From positions 1-52,695 of the forward strand of contig NZ_JACMYO010000042.1 in assembly GCF_020889685.1 (NCBI RefSeq): a stretch of DNA of 52,695 nt, written 5' to 3'. A program made the position numbers and the translations under genes. Position 1 is the first letter of the stretch, and every line of letters starts with the position of its first letter. Below the pieces are notes generated by a model. That model did not search any database. It saw nothing but the letters and a program-made list of their open reading frames with translations, and was not told the DNA's origin. This stretch comes from Bradyrhizobium oropedii (GTDB lineage: Bacteria; Pseudomonadota; Alphaproteobacteria; Rhizobiales; Xanthobacteraceae). This document shows positions 31,924 through 40,540 of this stretch, in pieces.

Positions 31924-32718
31924 CAGCGGCGGGCGGTTCTCGACGATGTCGCCGGCGGCCCACAGGATGCGGCGTTCGTCGAGCGCGCGCGGCACGTCAT
32001 TGTCGGGGCAAAGGATATAGAAATCGCCGGCCGCGAGGCGCTCGATCATGAAGTCGACGGTCTGCTCGGATGTCCAGGCGCCGGCCGGCTTTTCGGTGCG
32101 GCCGCGCGCGGTGAGCCCGGTGAAGACAAAGCCCGGGATCAGCAAATGTGCCGTAAGCTTGCAGCCGTCGGTGTTGCGCAGCTCGTGTTGCAGCGCCTCG
32201 GTGAACGCCTTCACGCCGGCCTTGGAGACGTTGTAGGCGGGATCGCCCGGCGGCGTGGTGATGCCCTGCTTGGAGCCGGTGTTGATGATCAGTCCCGGAC
32301 GGCCGCGCTTGATCATGTTGGGGGCAAAGGCCTGCGTGCCGTTGATGACGCCCCACAGATTGACGCCAAGGATGCGCTGCCAATTGTCCGCGGGGCCGGA
32401 CATCGCGCTGCCGGGCTGGATGCCGGCATTGTTCATCAGGATATCGGTGCCGCCGAATCTTTTTGCGACGGCGGCTTCGAGATTTGCGACCTCGTCGGCC
32501 CGACTGACGTCGACCGCAGCCGTCATGATGTCATCCGCGCCGCCGGGCGCCGCAGATGACAGTTTTGCCGCCGCCGCCTTCAGCCTGTCATCGCCGAGAT
32601 CGGCGATGCAGACCTTCATGCCGGCTTCGGCAAACCGCGTCGCGGCAGCAAGCCCGATGCCGGATGCGCCTCCGGTGATCACGGCAACATGATTGGCTGA
32701 TATCACGGGGTGGGGCAT
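31867..32718 (-). CDS. Short-chain dehydrogenase/reductase
   Basis: A 283-residue classical SDR. The cofactor loop TGGASGIGLAAATRF (TGxxxGIG) lies near residue 15, NNAG at about 95, and the catalytic YNVSK at about 160 with a serine in TGSKQG just before. A C-terminal extension of about 35 residues (ILWAAGDIVENRPPLSRWHK) is longer than in minimal SDRs. It would oxidise or reduce an alcohol/ketone with NAD(P)(H) in the cytosol. It diverges from an aldehyde dehydrogenase, suggesting a shared alcohol-to-acid pathway. The substrate is unknown. Confidence 0.92.
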   Translation of the reverse strand: MPHPVISANHVAVITGGASGIGLAAATRFAEAGMKVCIADLGDDRLKAAAAKLSSAAPGGADDIMTAAVDVSRADEVANLEAAVAKRFGGTDILMNNAGIQPGSAMSGPADNWQRILGVNLWGVINGTQAFAPNMIKRGRPGLIINTGSKQGITTPPGDPAYNVSKAGVKAFTEALQHELRNTDGCKLTAHLLIPGFVFTGLTARGRTEKPAGAWTSEQTVDFMIERLAAGDFYILCPDNDVPRALDERRILWAAGDIVENRPPLSRWHKDYGDAFAAFVKGK

Positions 32719-32758
32719 CTGTTGTCTCCGGACACATATGTGGCTGAGGTTATCATAG

Positions 32759-32808
32759 CGTTTTCAAGCGAAGTGGTTCCCGGTTCGCGTGAAGAAAATG
32801 CGTCAAAC
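32759..32808. repeat. Intergenic repeat, family E (copy 2, inverted)
   Basis: GCGTTTTCAAGCGAAGTGG, then TTCCCGGTTCGCGTGAAG and AAAATGCGTCA: reverse complement of the element at 30661 with a few differences. It lies in the SDR/aldehyde dehydrogenase intergenic region. Confidence 0.8.
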
Positions 32809-32980
32809 AAGAAACCCTTAGCATAATGCGCGTACCATGCACGCAGGCGCATGGGAGGTTTTCATGCGCGCCACCCTCTTCAACGTCGGCGCCGCTTTAC
32901 GGTTGCGCGTCTGCGCTGTAGAATCGCCGATATAACGCTTCCAGAAGACCTCAGCCGACAATTTGACAGGGAGTGCAAAC

Positions 32981-34477
32981 ATGGCTGTTTCGCAGGCTAT
33001 TCCGATCACGCGCCATCCTTATGCCGACGGCTCCTACAAGAAGATGCTGATCGACGGCAAATGGCTCGACGCCGCATCCGGCAAAAAGTTCGAAACCCAT
33101 AACCCCGCCACCGGTGAATTGCTCGCGACGGTCGCCGAAGGCGATGCCGAGGATATCAACCGCGCGGTTGCGGCGGCGCGCCGTGCGTTCGAAGGGCCCT
33201 GGAGCAAGGTGAAGCCGTTCGAGCGGCAGAACATGCTGCTCAAGCTCGCCGAGCTGGTCGAAGCCAATTTCGAGGAATTGTCCCAGCTCGACACGCTCGA
33301 CATGGGCGCGCCGATCAGCCGCACGCGCGGCAACAAACTGCGCGCGCTCGGCATGCTGCGCTACTATGCGGGACAAGCCACCGCGATCCACGGTGAGACC
33401 ATCGAGAACTCGCTGCCCGGCGAGATCTTCTCGTACACGCTGAAGGAGCCGATCGGTGTGGTCGGCGCCATCATCCCGTGGAACGGGCCGCTGACCGCCT
33501 CGATCTGGAAGATCGGCCCGGCGATCGCGACCGGCTGCACCGTGGTGCTGAAGCCGGCCGAGGAATCGCCGCTGACTTCGCTGCGCATCGGTGAGCTCTG
33601 CATGGAGGCCGGCATTCCGCCCGGCGTCGTCAACGTCGTGCCGGGCTATGGTGAGACCGCGGGTGCTGCGCTCGCCAATCATCCCGATGTCGACAAAGTC
33701 GCCTTCACCGGCTCGCACGTTACGGGCCAGTCGATCATCCGTGCGTCGGCCGGCAACCTCAAGCGCGTGTCGCTCGAGCTCGGCGGCAAGTCGCCGGACA
33801 TCGTGTTCGCCGACGCCGATCTCGATGCGGCGGTGCCGGGGGCTGCGATGGCGGTGTTCGCCAATTCCGGCCAGATCTGCAGCGCCGGCACCCGGCTGTT
33901 TGTCGAGCAGAAGGTCTATGACGAGTTCGTGGGCCGCGTCGCCGAGTTCGGCAAGAAGCTGCAGGTCGGCAACGGCCTCGACCCCAACACCCAGATCGGC
34001 CCACTGGTGTCGAAGGATCAGCTCGACCGCGTCTCGGGCTACCTCGACCTCGGGCAAAAGGAGGGCGCCAAGGCACTTGCCGGTGGCGGCCGTCTCACCG
34101 AGGGCGCGCTATCGAAGGGTTACTTCGTGCAGCCGACCGTGTTTGCCAATGTGCAGGACAACATGCGCATCGCACAGGAGGAGATCTTCGGCCCGGTGAT
34201 CTCGGCGATCTCGTTCAAGGATCCGGACGAGCTGATCAAGCGCGCCAACGCCACCACCTTCGGCCTCGGCTCCGGCGTCTGGACCACCAATGTCAGCAAG
34301 GCGCACCAGGTCGCGAAGGCGCTGCGCGCCGGCTCGGTCTGGGTCAATTGCTATCAGGCGATGGATCCGGCGGTGCCGTTCGGCGGCTACAAGATGAGCG
34401 GCTACGGCCGCGAGTCCGGCAAGCAGCACGTCGAGGAGTATCTCAACGTCAAGGCAGTGTGGATCAAAACGGGCTAG
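32981..34477 (+). CDS. Aldehyde dehydrogenase (NAD(P)+)
   Basis: A 498-residue ALDH-superfamily enzyme of full length. Visible landmarks are the active-site asparagine in VIPWNGPLTAS, the general-base glutamate in LELGGKSPDIVF, the nucleophilic cysteine in NSGQICSAGTRL, and EEIFGPVISAISF near the C-terminus. GGGAG precedes ATG 32981. The sequence is closest in style to broad-specificity aliphatic/aromatic ALDHs (AldA/betaine-aldehyde type). Divergent from the SDR. The enzyme converts an aldehyde to the acid in the cytosol; the physiological aldehyde is not readable. Confidence 0.95.
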   Translation: MAVSQAIPITRHPYADGSYKKMLIDGKWLDAASGKKFETHNPATGELLATVAEGDAEDINRAVAAARRAFEGPWSKVKPFERQNMLLKLAELVEANFEELSQLDTLDMGAPISRTRGNKLRALGMLRYYAGQATAIHGETIENSLPGEIFSYTLKEPIGVVGAIIPWNGPLTASIWKIGPAIATGCTVVLKPAEESPLTSLRIGELCMEAGIPPGVVNVVPGYGETAGAALANHPDVDKVAFTGSHVTGQSIIRASAGNLKRVSLELGGKSPDIVFADADLDAAVPGAAMAVFANSGQICSAGTRLFVEQKVYDEFVGRVAEFGKKLQVGNGLDPNTQIGPLVSKDQLDRVSGYLDLGQKEGAKALAGGGRLTEGALSKGYFVQPTVFANVQDNMRIAQEEIFGPVISAISFKDPDELIKRANATTFGLGSGVWTTNVSKAHQVAKALRAGSVWVNCYQAMDPAVPFGGYKMSGYGRESGKQHVEEYLNVKAVWIKTG

Positions 34478-34487
34478 CGCCTGCTTC

Positions 34488-34546
34488 TCACCTCTCCCCG
34501 CTTGCGGGGAGAGGTCGCCGCGCTCTTGCGCGGCGGGTGAGGGGGT
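34488..34546. repeat. Palindromic intergenic repeat, family B (copy 3, short form)
   Basis: CTCTCCCCG-CTTG-CGGGGAGAG hairpin (34492-34513) followed by GTCGCCGCGC-TCTT-GCGCGGCG and GGTGAGGGGG. It lies 10 bases after the ALDH stop and could terminate that transcript. Confidence 0.8.
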
Positions 34547-34748
34547 ACAGGTCTCAACGATCGGCTTGCTCGCTGAGAGAAGCTCGTTACCCCACCCCGC
34601 AATATTTCGGAATATTAGAAATATACCCCTGATTTGCCCGACGCGTCAAGCTGCCTTGTCGAGCGCCGGCCGCAGCCGGCTACTTTGCATGGGGTTGTTT
34701 TCGATATTTTCGCAAGGCGTCCCTGCGACGGCCGTAGGTCCCTTGCGT
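34547..34748. other. Gene-free AT-rich stretch between ALDH and the ModE-like gene
   Basis: Contains AATATT-TCGG-AATATT (34601-34616) and a further AT-rich patch near 34695-34712 (GGTTGTTTTCGATATTTTCG). No convincing gene on either strand. Possibly the decayed end of another repeat, or transcript-end signals of the two converging genes. Confidence 0.4.
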
Positions 34749-35132
34749 TTACCGCCCGGCGGCCTTCTTCGGCTTGCCGATGTCGCTGCGCAGCGCCTCG
34801 AGGTCCTTGCGCACGGCGCTCGCCGCATCGCGCTCGATCTTGCGGTAGCGTGCCACCAAAGACAGGCCGAACGGGGTCAGCACCGCGCCGCCGCCGTTCT
34901 TGCCGCCGGTCTGCCGTTCCACCGCCGCCTGGCGGCAAATGCGGTTGATCTCGTCGACCAGGTCCCAGGCGCGCTTGTAGCTCATGTCCATGGCGCGGCC
35001 GGCGGCCGAGATTGAGCCGCATTCCTTGATCTGCTCGAGCAGCAGGATCTTGCCCGGCCCGATCCGGTCCTCGGCATCGAGGTCGATGCGGACGCTCAGG
35101 GAGGGGAGCGATGAGGCGCTCGATTTCGACAT
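34749..35132 (-). CDS. ModE-like winged helix-turn-helix regulator without molybdate-binding domain
   Basis: 127 residues matching the ModE N-terminal domain: LDAEDRIGPGKILLLEQIKE, then CGSISAAGRAMDMSYKRAWD and LVDEINRICRQAAVE, GGAVLTPFGLSLVARYR. Full-length ModE (about 260 residues) adds two Mop-type molybdate domains, which are absent. Such single-domain proteins are common in Rhizobiales and form dimers, but whether they sense molybdate is unclear. ATG 35132 follows AGGT. It diverges from an Old Yellow Enzyme gene, with a 16-bp dyad between them. Confidence 0.82.
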   Translation of the reverse strand: MSKSSASSLPSLSVRIDLDAEDRIGPGKILLLEQIKECGSISAAGRAMDMSYKRAWDLVDEINRICRQAAVERQTGGKNGGGAVLTPFGLSLVARYRKIERDAASAVRKDLEALRSDIGKPKKAAGR

Positions 35133-35190
35133 GGGAGACCTGTTCTCGTGGCAACAGATTGCCACTACCCGCTTTTATGAACAAGATGAA

Positions 35191-35206
35191 CCCGTTAGAT
35201 AACGGG
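35191..35206. promoter_or_regulatory. 16-bp dyad between the ModE-like gene and the OYE gene
   Basis: CCCGTTA-GA-TAACGGG, perfect seven-base arms, in an AT-rich patch. The core GTTAnnTAAC resembles the TAACG ends of E. coli ModE sites. Probable operator of the ModE-like regulator. Confidence 0.5.
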
Positions 35207-35234
35207 AAATCACATAAGATTAATTGGGGTAGGC

Positions 35235-36362
35235 ATGAATCCTCCGTCGCTGTTCTCTCCGCTCAAGGTCGGTCCGTACCAGCTCAAGCATCGCGTCGTA
35301 ATGGCGCCGCTGACGCGGATGCGGGCGGCGCGGCCGAGCCTCGTGCCGCGGCCGATGAACGCGGAATATTATGCGCAGCGCGCCACACAAGGCGGCCTGC
35401 TGATTGCGGAAGCCTCGCCGGTGGTCGCGACCGGCTTCGGCAACCCCGGCGTCCCCGGCATCTACAGTGAGGCCCAGATCGCGGGCTGGCGCGAGGTGGT
35501 GGATGCCGTGCACGCCAAGGGCGGCTTGATCTTCCTGCAGCTCTGGCACGTCGGCCGCGTCTCGCATTCCTCGTTCCAGCCGGATGGCGCGCTGCCGGTG
35601 GCGCCGTCGGCAGTCGCGATCCCCTCCGAGTTCAAGTGCATGACCGCGGACGGCAAGGTGGTCTACTATGAGACACCGCGCGCGCTCGAGACCAACGAGG
35701 TCGCGCTGATGGTCGAGGCCTATCGTGAGGGCGCGAAGAACGCGCTCGCCGCCGGTTTCGACGGCGTCGAGATTCACGGCGCCAACGGCTATCTGATCGA
35801 GCAGTTCCTGCAATCGCGCAGCAATCAGCGCACCGACCAGTATGGCGGGTCGATCGAGAACCGCGTCCGCTTCCTGCTGGAGGTGACGCAGGCGGTAACC
35901 GAGGTGTGGGGCGCCGATCGCGTCGGCGTGCGGCTCTCGCCCTACGGCATCGCCAATGGCAGCGGCGAAGCCGATCCGATGCCGCTCTACAGCCACGCCA
36001 TCAAGGCGTTGGACAAATTCGGGCTCGCCTATCTGCATTTCATCGAGCCGCGTGCCTCGGGCACGGGCCGAGCCGAGGTCGACTGGCAGAACGTGCCGTC
36101 CGCGATGGTGCTGTACCGCCCGATGTGGAACGGCGTGCTGATCACCGCCGGCAATTTCGTCGGCGACAGCGCAGAGCGCGCACTTGCCGAAGGCCATGCC
36201 GATGCGATCGCGTTCGGCCGCTACTTCATCTCCAACCCGGACCTGCCGCACCGCCTACAGCGCGGCCACCCCCTGACCAAGTACAACCGCGCCACCTTCT
36301 ATGCCGGTGAGGAGAAGGGCTACACGGATTATCCCGTGCACGACGAGCTGGCGCAGGCGTAG
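35235..36362 (+). CDS. Old Yellow Enzyme-family alkene reductase
   Basis: A 375-residue FMN-dependent TIM-barrel enzyme of the NemA/OYE class. It starts SLFSPLKVGPYQLKHRVVMA, PLTRMRA; FMN and substrate-binding landmarks are LQLWHVGRVSHSS, GFDGVEIHGANGYLIEQFLQ and SRSNQRTDQYGGSIENRVRF, then FGRYFISNPDLPHRL at the end. The H-G-A-N pair is the usual substrate-activating motif. GGGGTAGG precedes ATG 35235. It reduces activated C=C bonds or nitro compounds using NADPH. Control by the divergent ModE-like protein is inferred. Confidence 0.94.
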   Translation: MNPPSLFSPLKVGPYQLKHRVVMAPLTRMRAARPSLVPRPMNAEYYAQRATQGGLLIAEASPVVATGFGNPGVPGIYSEAQIAGWREVVDAVHAKGGLIFLQLWHVGRVSHSSFQPDGALPVAPSAVAIPSEFKCMTADGKVVYYETPRALETNEVALMVEAYREGAKNALAAGFDGVEIHGANGYLIEQFLQSRSNQRTDQYGGSIENRVRFLLEVTQAVTEVWGADRVGVRLSPYGIANGSGEADPMPLYSHAIKALDKFGLAYLHFIEPRASGTGRAEVDWQNVPSAMVLYRPMWNGVLITAGNFVGDSAERALAEGHADAIAFGRYFISNPDLPHRLQRGHPLTKYNRATFYAGEEKGYTDYPVHDELAQA

Positions 36363-36383
36363 ACGCGACGCCGGCGCGACCCG

Positions 36384-36470
36384 CGTCATTGCGAGGAGCG
36401 AAGCGACGAAGCAATCCATCGCTCCGCAGGCGCGGCTCGATGGATTGCTTCGCTTCGCTCGCAATGACGG
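36384..36470. repeat. Palindromic intergenic repeat, family A (copy 5)
   Basis: CGTCATTGCGAGGAGCGA at the left and TTCGCTCGCAATGACGG at the right, the most symmetrical copy in the window. It ends eight bases before the GFA gene start, so its hairpin could affect that gene's ribosome-binding site. Confidence 0.92.
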
Positions 36471-36477
36471 TGGTTAC

Positions 36478-36996
36478 ATGTTCCCGGATGACGACGAACT
36501 CTCGCCGACCAAGAAGCCCAAACCCGTGGCGCTGGCGAAGCCCGCTTCCGGCCAATGCCTGTGCGGCAAGGTGCGGTTCGAGATCGATGTGCCGGCGCGC
36601 TGGGCCTGGCACGATCACACCGCCGCCAGCCGCCGCGCGCATGGTGCTGTCTATGCGACTTATGTCGGCAGCTGGCGCAAGCGCTTCCGCATCACGCAAG
36701 GCGAGAGCGAGCTGTCGCGCTACGAGGATGCCGCCACCAAGACCGCGCGCAGCTTCTGCGCCAATTGCGGCACGCCGATTTGCTACGAACGTGCGCGGTC
36801 GCCGCACATGGTCAACATCCCGCGCGCGCTGTTTTCGGGGCGCACCGGCCGGCAGCCGCTCTATCACATCGCGATCGAGGAACTGCAGGAATGGGCCTAC
36901 ACCGGCGAGCCGCTGGTGCCGCTGAAGGGCTATCCCGGCGTGGTCTGGCAGCGCTCGAAAAAGAAGAAGCGCAGCGAGCGCGAGGGGATGTTCTAG
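36478..36996 (+). CDS. GFA-family (glutathione-dependent formaldehyde-activating enzyme-like) protein
   Basis: A 172-residue protein with the GFA zinc-binding pattern: first knuckle GQCLCGKVRFEI and second pair SFCANCGTPICYE. Only the domain of CENP-V/GFA type is present. The usual middle cysteine-rich C-x-C-S-x-C region is replaced by WHDHTAAS, so one zinc site may be altered. No ribosome-binding site is visible because a family A repeat abuts the start. Formaldehyde-glutathione activation has been doubted for this family, so no reaction is asserted. Confidence 0.8.
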   Translation: MFPDDDELSPTKKPKPVALAKPASGQCLCGKVRFEIDVPARWAWHDHTAASRRAHGAVYATYVGSWRKRFRITQGESELSRYEDAATKTARSFCANCGTPICYERARSPHMVNIPRALFSGRTGRQPLYHIAIEELQEWAYTGEPLVPLKGYPGVVWQRSKKKKRSEREGMF

Positions 36997-37124
36997 CGCG
37001 CGTCTGACATCAGGCGCGCGCCTGCGGAATGCGGCCATGACCGGCCGCTCGATTGCTCCCGGAGCGCAAGTTTGGTCATCTCCCTTGATCCCGTCGGCCA
37101 ACGCGCTGACAGCCTGGAGGGAAC

Positions 37125-38786
37125 ATGAATCGCATTACCGGCCGCTCGGCATTTCTGGCGCTGCTGAAGGATGAGGGCGTCACCCATCTGTTCGGCAATC
37201 CCGGCACCACCGAACTGCCGATCATGCATGCGCTGAAGGACCATCCCGATCTCACCTATGTGATGGCGATGCAGGAGAGCCTGGTGGTCGCGATGGCCGA
37301 TGGCTTCAGCCGCGCCTCGGGCAAGCTCGTCGCCTGCAACGTCCATGTCGCGCCCGGTCTCGGCAATGCGATGGGGTCGCTCTACAACGCCAGCTTCACC
37401 GGCACGCCGCTGATCCTGACCGCCGGGCAGCAGGAGCAGGGCCACGGCCTGACCGAGCCGGTGCTCTACGGCCCGCTGGTGCAGATGGCCACTCCCTTGG
37501 TGAAATGGGCGGTCGAGGTGACGCGGCTCGAAGACCTGCCGCGCATCGTGCGTCGCGCCGCCAAGATCGCCACCACGCCGCCGACCGGGCCGGTGTTCAT
37601 CTCGCTGCCGGGCGACATCCTCAATTCGGAGGCCGGCGTCGAGCTCGGCCGCTCCACCAGGGTCGACACCAGCGTCCGGCCGTCGGAGGAGTCGCTGAAG
37701 GCGCTCGCTGTGCGGATCCTCAAGGCCGAGCGTCCGGTGATCGTCGTCGGCGACGAGATCGTGAAAAGCGATGCGCTGCGCGAGGCAGCCGATCTTGCCG
37801 AGACGCTGGGCTGCCCGGCCTGGCAATCGCCGACGCCCTACGGCTCGCACTTCCTTTCCGAAAGCCCGAGCTTCATGGGCGCGATCGCGCGGCTGCAGAA
37901 GGTCGCCCGCGATGTGCTGGCGCCGCATGATCTGCTGATCGCGCTCGGCGGCGATCCGCTGCGGATGTCCGTCTACAGCGAGGTCGATCCGCTGCCGGAC
38001 GGGCTCTCGATCGTGCAGGTCGGCCTGGTCGACGGCGATCTCGCCAAGAACTACGGCGCGGAGATCGCGGTCAAGGCCGACGTCAAGGAGACGCTGCGCG
38101 CGCTGGTCCCGGCATTGAAGGAGCTCGGCGGCGGTGCGCTAGAGACGCGTGCCAAACAGGGCCTCGCGGCGCTGTCGACAAAAAACTGGACGGCGAAGCG
38201 CAAGGCGTTGGTCGAGCAGATCTCGAAGGCCAGTCACGCCTCGCCGATCGATCCCGATTGGCTTGCACTGCAGGTCGTCGAAGCGATGCCTGACGACGCG
38301 ATCCTGGTCGACGAGGGCCTGACCTCGTCGCGGCAGATCCTCGCATTGCGCGCGCATCGCGATCGCTACGGCTATCACGCGCTCGCCTCAGGCGGCATCG
38401 GCTGGGGCTTGCCGGCCGCGGTCGGCGTCAGCCTCGCCAATCCGCAGCGGCCGGTGGTGTGCTATTCCGGCGACGGCTCGTCGATGTATTCGATCCAGTC
38501 GCTCTGGACCGCAGCCAACCACAAGCTGCCGCTGACCTTCGTCATCGTCAACAATGGCGGCTACCGCATCATCAAGCAGCGCCTGCTCGCCTTCCATGGC
38601 GACGATCACTATGTCGGCATGGATTTTATCGATCCGCCGGTCGATTTCACCGGCATCGCGCGCTCGCTCGGGCTGGAGGCGATCAAGATCACTGATCCGC
38701 AGGAGCTGAAGGGCGCAATGAAGTCGGCGTTCAGCCGCCCGGGCGCGAAGCTGATCGAGGTGATGGTGAACAATTCGGTGAATTGA
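37125..38786 (+). CDS. Thiamine-diphosphate-dependent enzyme, benzoylformate decarboxylase-like
   Basis: A 553-residue three-domain ThDP enzyme. The pyrimidine domain has HLFGNPGTTELPIMHALKD, with the catalytic glutamate in MAMQESLVVAMADGFSRA and a histidine in CNVHVAPGLGNAMGSLYNA, equivalent to BFD His70. The PP domain carries the ThDP/Mg motif GDGSSMYSIQS...VNNGGYR. The second BFD histidine (His281 region) aligns with a serine in LSESPSFMG, so the true reaction may differ, for example another 2-oxo-acid decarboxylase or carboligase. GGAGG precedes ATG 37125. It stands alone. Confidence 0.88.
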   Translation: MNRITGRSAFLALLKDEGVTHLFGNPGTTELPIMHALKDHPDLTYVMAMQESLVVAMADGFSRASGKLVACNVHVAPGLGNAMGSLYNASFTGTPLILTAGQQEQGHGLTEPVLYGPLVQMATPLVKWAVEVTRLEDLPRIVRRAAKIATTPPTGPVFISLPGDILNSEAGVELGRSTRVDTSVRPSEESLKALAVRILKAERPVIVVGDEIVKSDALREAADLAETLGCPAWQSPTPYGSHFLSESPSFMGAIARLQKVARDVLAPHDLLIALGGDPLRMSVYSEVDPLPDGLSIVQVGLVDGDLAKNYGAEIAVKADVKETLRALVPALKELGGGALETRAKQGLAALSTKNWTAKRKALVEQISKASHASPIDPDWLALQVVEAMPDDAILVDEGLTSSRQILALRAHRDRYGYHALASGGIGWGLPAAVGVSLANPQRPVVCYSGDGSSMYSIQSLWTAANHKLPLTFVIVNNGGYRIIKQRLLAFHGDDHYVGMDFIDPPVDFTGIARSLGLEAIKITDPQELKGAMKSAFSRPGAKLIEVMVNNSVN

Positions 38787-38809
38787 ACGGCGCACGCTTG
38801 TTCTCACAC

Positions 38810-38910
38810 CGTCACCCTGAGGAGCGCGAAGCGCGTCTCGAAGGGTCGACGGCCCGGCTGGTGGCCGTCGATCCTTCGAGGCTCGCTCCGCTCGCACCTC
38901 AGGATGACGG
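38810..38910. repeat. Intergenic repeat, family C (copy 1)
   Basis: CGTCACCCTGAGGAGCGCG at the left, CACCTCAGGATGACGG at the right, with TCGAAGG / CCTTCGA and GACGGCC / GGCCGTC pairs between. Other copies are at 41946 and 50256. It lies between two convergent genes. Confidence 0.9.
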
Positions 38911-38925
38911 GACGAAGAGCGTCCT

Positions 38926-40311
38926 CTACTCCGCCGCTGCGCTTCGTTTCACCCGATAGCGGCTCGCCGGGTGTGTGTCGTTGAGCTTTCTGCGCCCCTC
39001 GCCGAACAGCTTCTCCCGCAGCGTGCCTTTCGCATACTCTTTCTTGTAGCGGTCGCGCTTGACGAGCTCCGGCACCAGCATGTCGGCGATATCCTCGAAA
39101 TCGCCGGGCGAGATCGCAAAGGCGACGTTGAGTCCGTCGACGCCGGTGTCTTCGAACCATTGCTCGATCTTGTCGGCGACCTGCTCGGGGGAGCCGACCA
39201 CCACCGGGCCGGCGCCGCCGATGCCGACATGCTCGGCGACCTCGCGCACGGTCCAGACCCGGTCGGGGTCGGCGCGGGTGACGTTGTCCATCGCGGAACG
39301 GCCGGCGTCGTTCTGCACGTGCCGCACCTCCTGGTCGAGCGAATAGGTCGAGAAGTCGACGCCAGTCCAGCCCGACATCAGCGCCAGCGCGCCCTCATGG
39401 CTGATGTGGCTGCGATACTCGGCGTATTTCGCCTTGGCTTCGGCCTCGGTCGGCGCCACCACGATGCACATCATCGAGAACATCAGGATCTCGGCGGCGT
39501 TGCGGCCCTTCTCGGCGGCGAGCTCGCGGATCGCCGACACCCGCGGGCCGATCACCTTCGCTGACGGGCCCGACATGAACACGCATTCGGCGTGCTCCGC
39601 GGCGAACTGCCGGCCGCGCGGCGAGGTGCCGGCCTGGTAGAGCACCGGCGTGCGCTGCGGCGACGGCTCCGAGAGATGGATGGCGTTGAGCCGGTAGTTG
39701 TTGCCCTCGTGCTGCACGCGATGCACCTTCGCAGGGTCGGTGAAGATGCCGCGCGCGACGTCGCGGATCGCGGCGTCGTCCTCCCAGCTGCCTTCCCACA
39801 GCTTGTAGACCAGCTCCATATATTCGTCGGCGAGCTCGTAGCGGTCGTCGTGCGCGGTCTGCTTGTCCTTGCCGGCGCCGCGCGCTGCGCTGTCGAGATA
39901 GCCGGTCACCACGTTCCAGCCGACCCGGCCGCCGGTCAGATGGTCGAGCGTCGACATCCGCCGCGCGAACGGGTAGGGCGGCTCGAACGAGAGATTGCTG
40001 GTGACGCCGAAGCCGAGATTTTCGGTTACCGCGGCCATTGCCGGGATCAGCATCAGCGGCTCGTTGGCCGGGGTCTGCGCTGCGTTGCGCAGCGCCGCAT
40101 CCGGATTGCCGGCATAGACGTCGTAGACGCCGAGCACGTCGGCGAGGAACAACCCGTCGAACCGGCCGCGCTCCAGCGTTTTCGCCAGATCGGTCCAGTA
40201 GGACAATTTGTTGTAGTCCTTGGTGCGGTCGCGCGGATGGGTCCATAGCCCCGGCGACTGATGCGCCACGCAGTTCATGGCAAAGGCGTTGAGCCGGATT
40301 TGTTTTGTCAT
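38926..40311 (-). CDS. NtaA/SnaA/DszA-family FMNH2-dependent (LLM-class) monooxygenase
   Basis: About 461 residues, full length for this bacterial luciferase-like family: MTKQIRLNAFAMNCVAHQSP, then TLERGRFDGLFLADVLGVYD, SFEPPYPFARRMSTLDHLTG, GRVGWNVVTGYLDSAARG, and VLYQAGTSPRGRQFAAEHAE. Family members use reduced FMN from a separate reductase to open C-N or C-S bonds (NTA, EDTA, dibenzothiophene sulfone). ATG 40311 was chosen because family homology starts there; AAGG is upstream. The M20 peptidase gene diverges from it. No flavin reductase is adjacent. The substrate is unknown. Confidence 0.93.
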   Translation of the reverse strand: MTKQIRLNAFAMNCVAHQSPGLWTHPRDRTKDYNKLSYWTDLAKTLERGRFDGLFLADVLGVYDVYAGNPDAALRNAAQTPANEPLMLIPAMAAVTENLGFGVTSNLSFEPPYPFARRMSTLDHLTGGRVGWNVVTGYLDSAARGAGKDKQTAHDDRYELADEYMELVYKLWEGSWEDDAAIRDVARGIFTDPAKVHRVQHEGNNYRLNAIHLSEPSPQRTPVLYQAGTSPRGRQFAAEHAECVFMSGPSAKVIGPRVSAIRELAAEKGRNAAEILMFSMMCIVVAPTEAEAKAKYAEYRSHISHEGALALMSGWTGVDFSTYSLDQEVRHVQNDAGRSAMDNVTRADPDRVWTVREVAEHVGIGGAGPVVVGSPEQVADKIEQWFEDTGVDGLNVAFAISPGDFEDIADMLVPELVKRDRYKKEYAKGTLREKLFGEGRRKLNDTHPASRYRVKRSAAAE

Positions 40312-40540
40312 TGCCGTAACCTTGGTCGAAACCTTGCGCCGTGCTGCCCGGTCGATGCCGGGCGTCCCTGCATCAACTTGTTGCGACTTCCCACGTTTTG
40401 GCAAGGCCCATTCGCATTTGATGCCCTTCCGGTGGCGCGCCGATCCCGATAGGTTGCGCCTCTCCAGAAGCATGATCCGGATACGCGACGCGGCGTTCCG
40501 GCAGGTTCATGCCAAGACGTGACCGGACGAAGGAACAATC

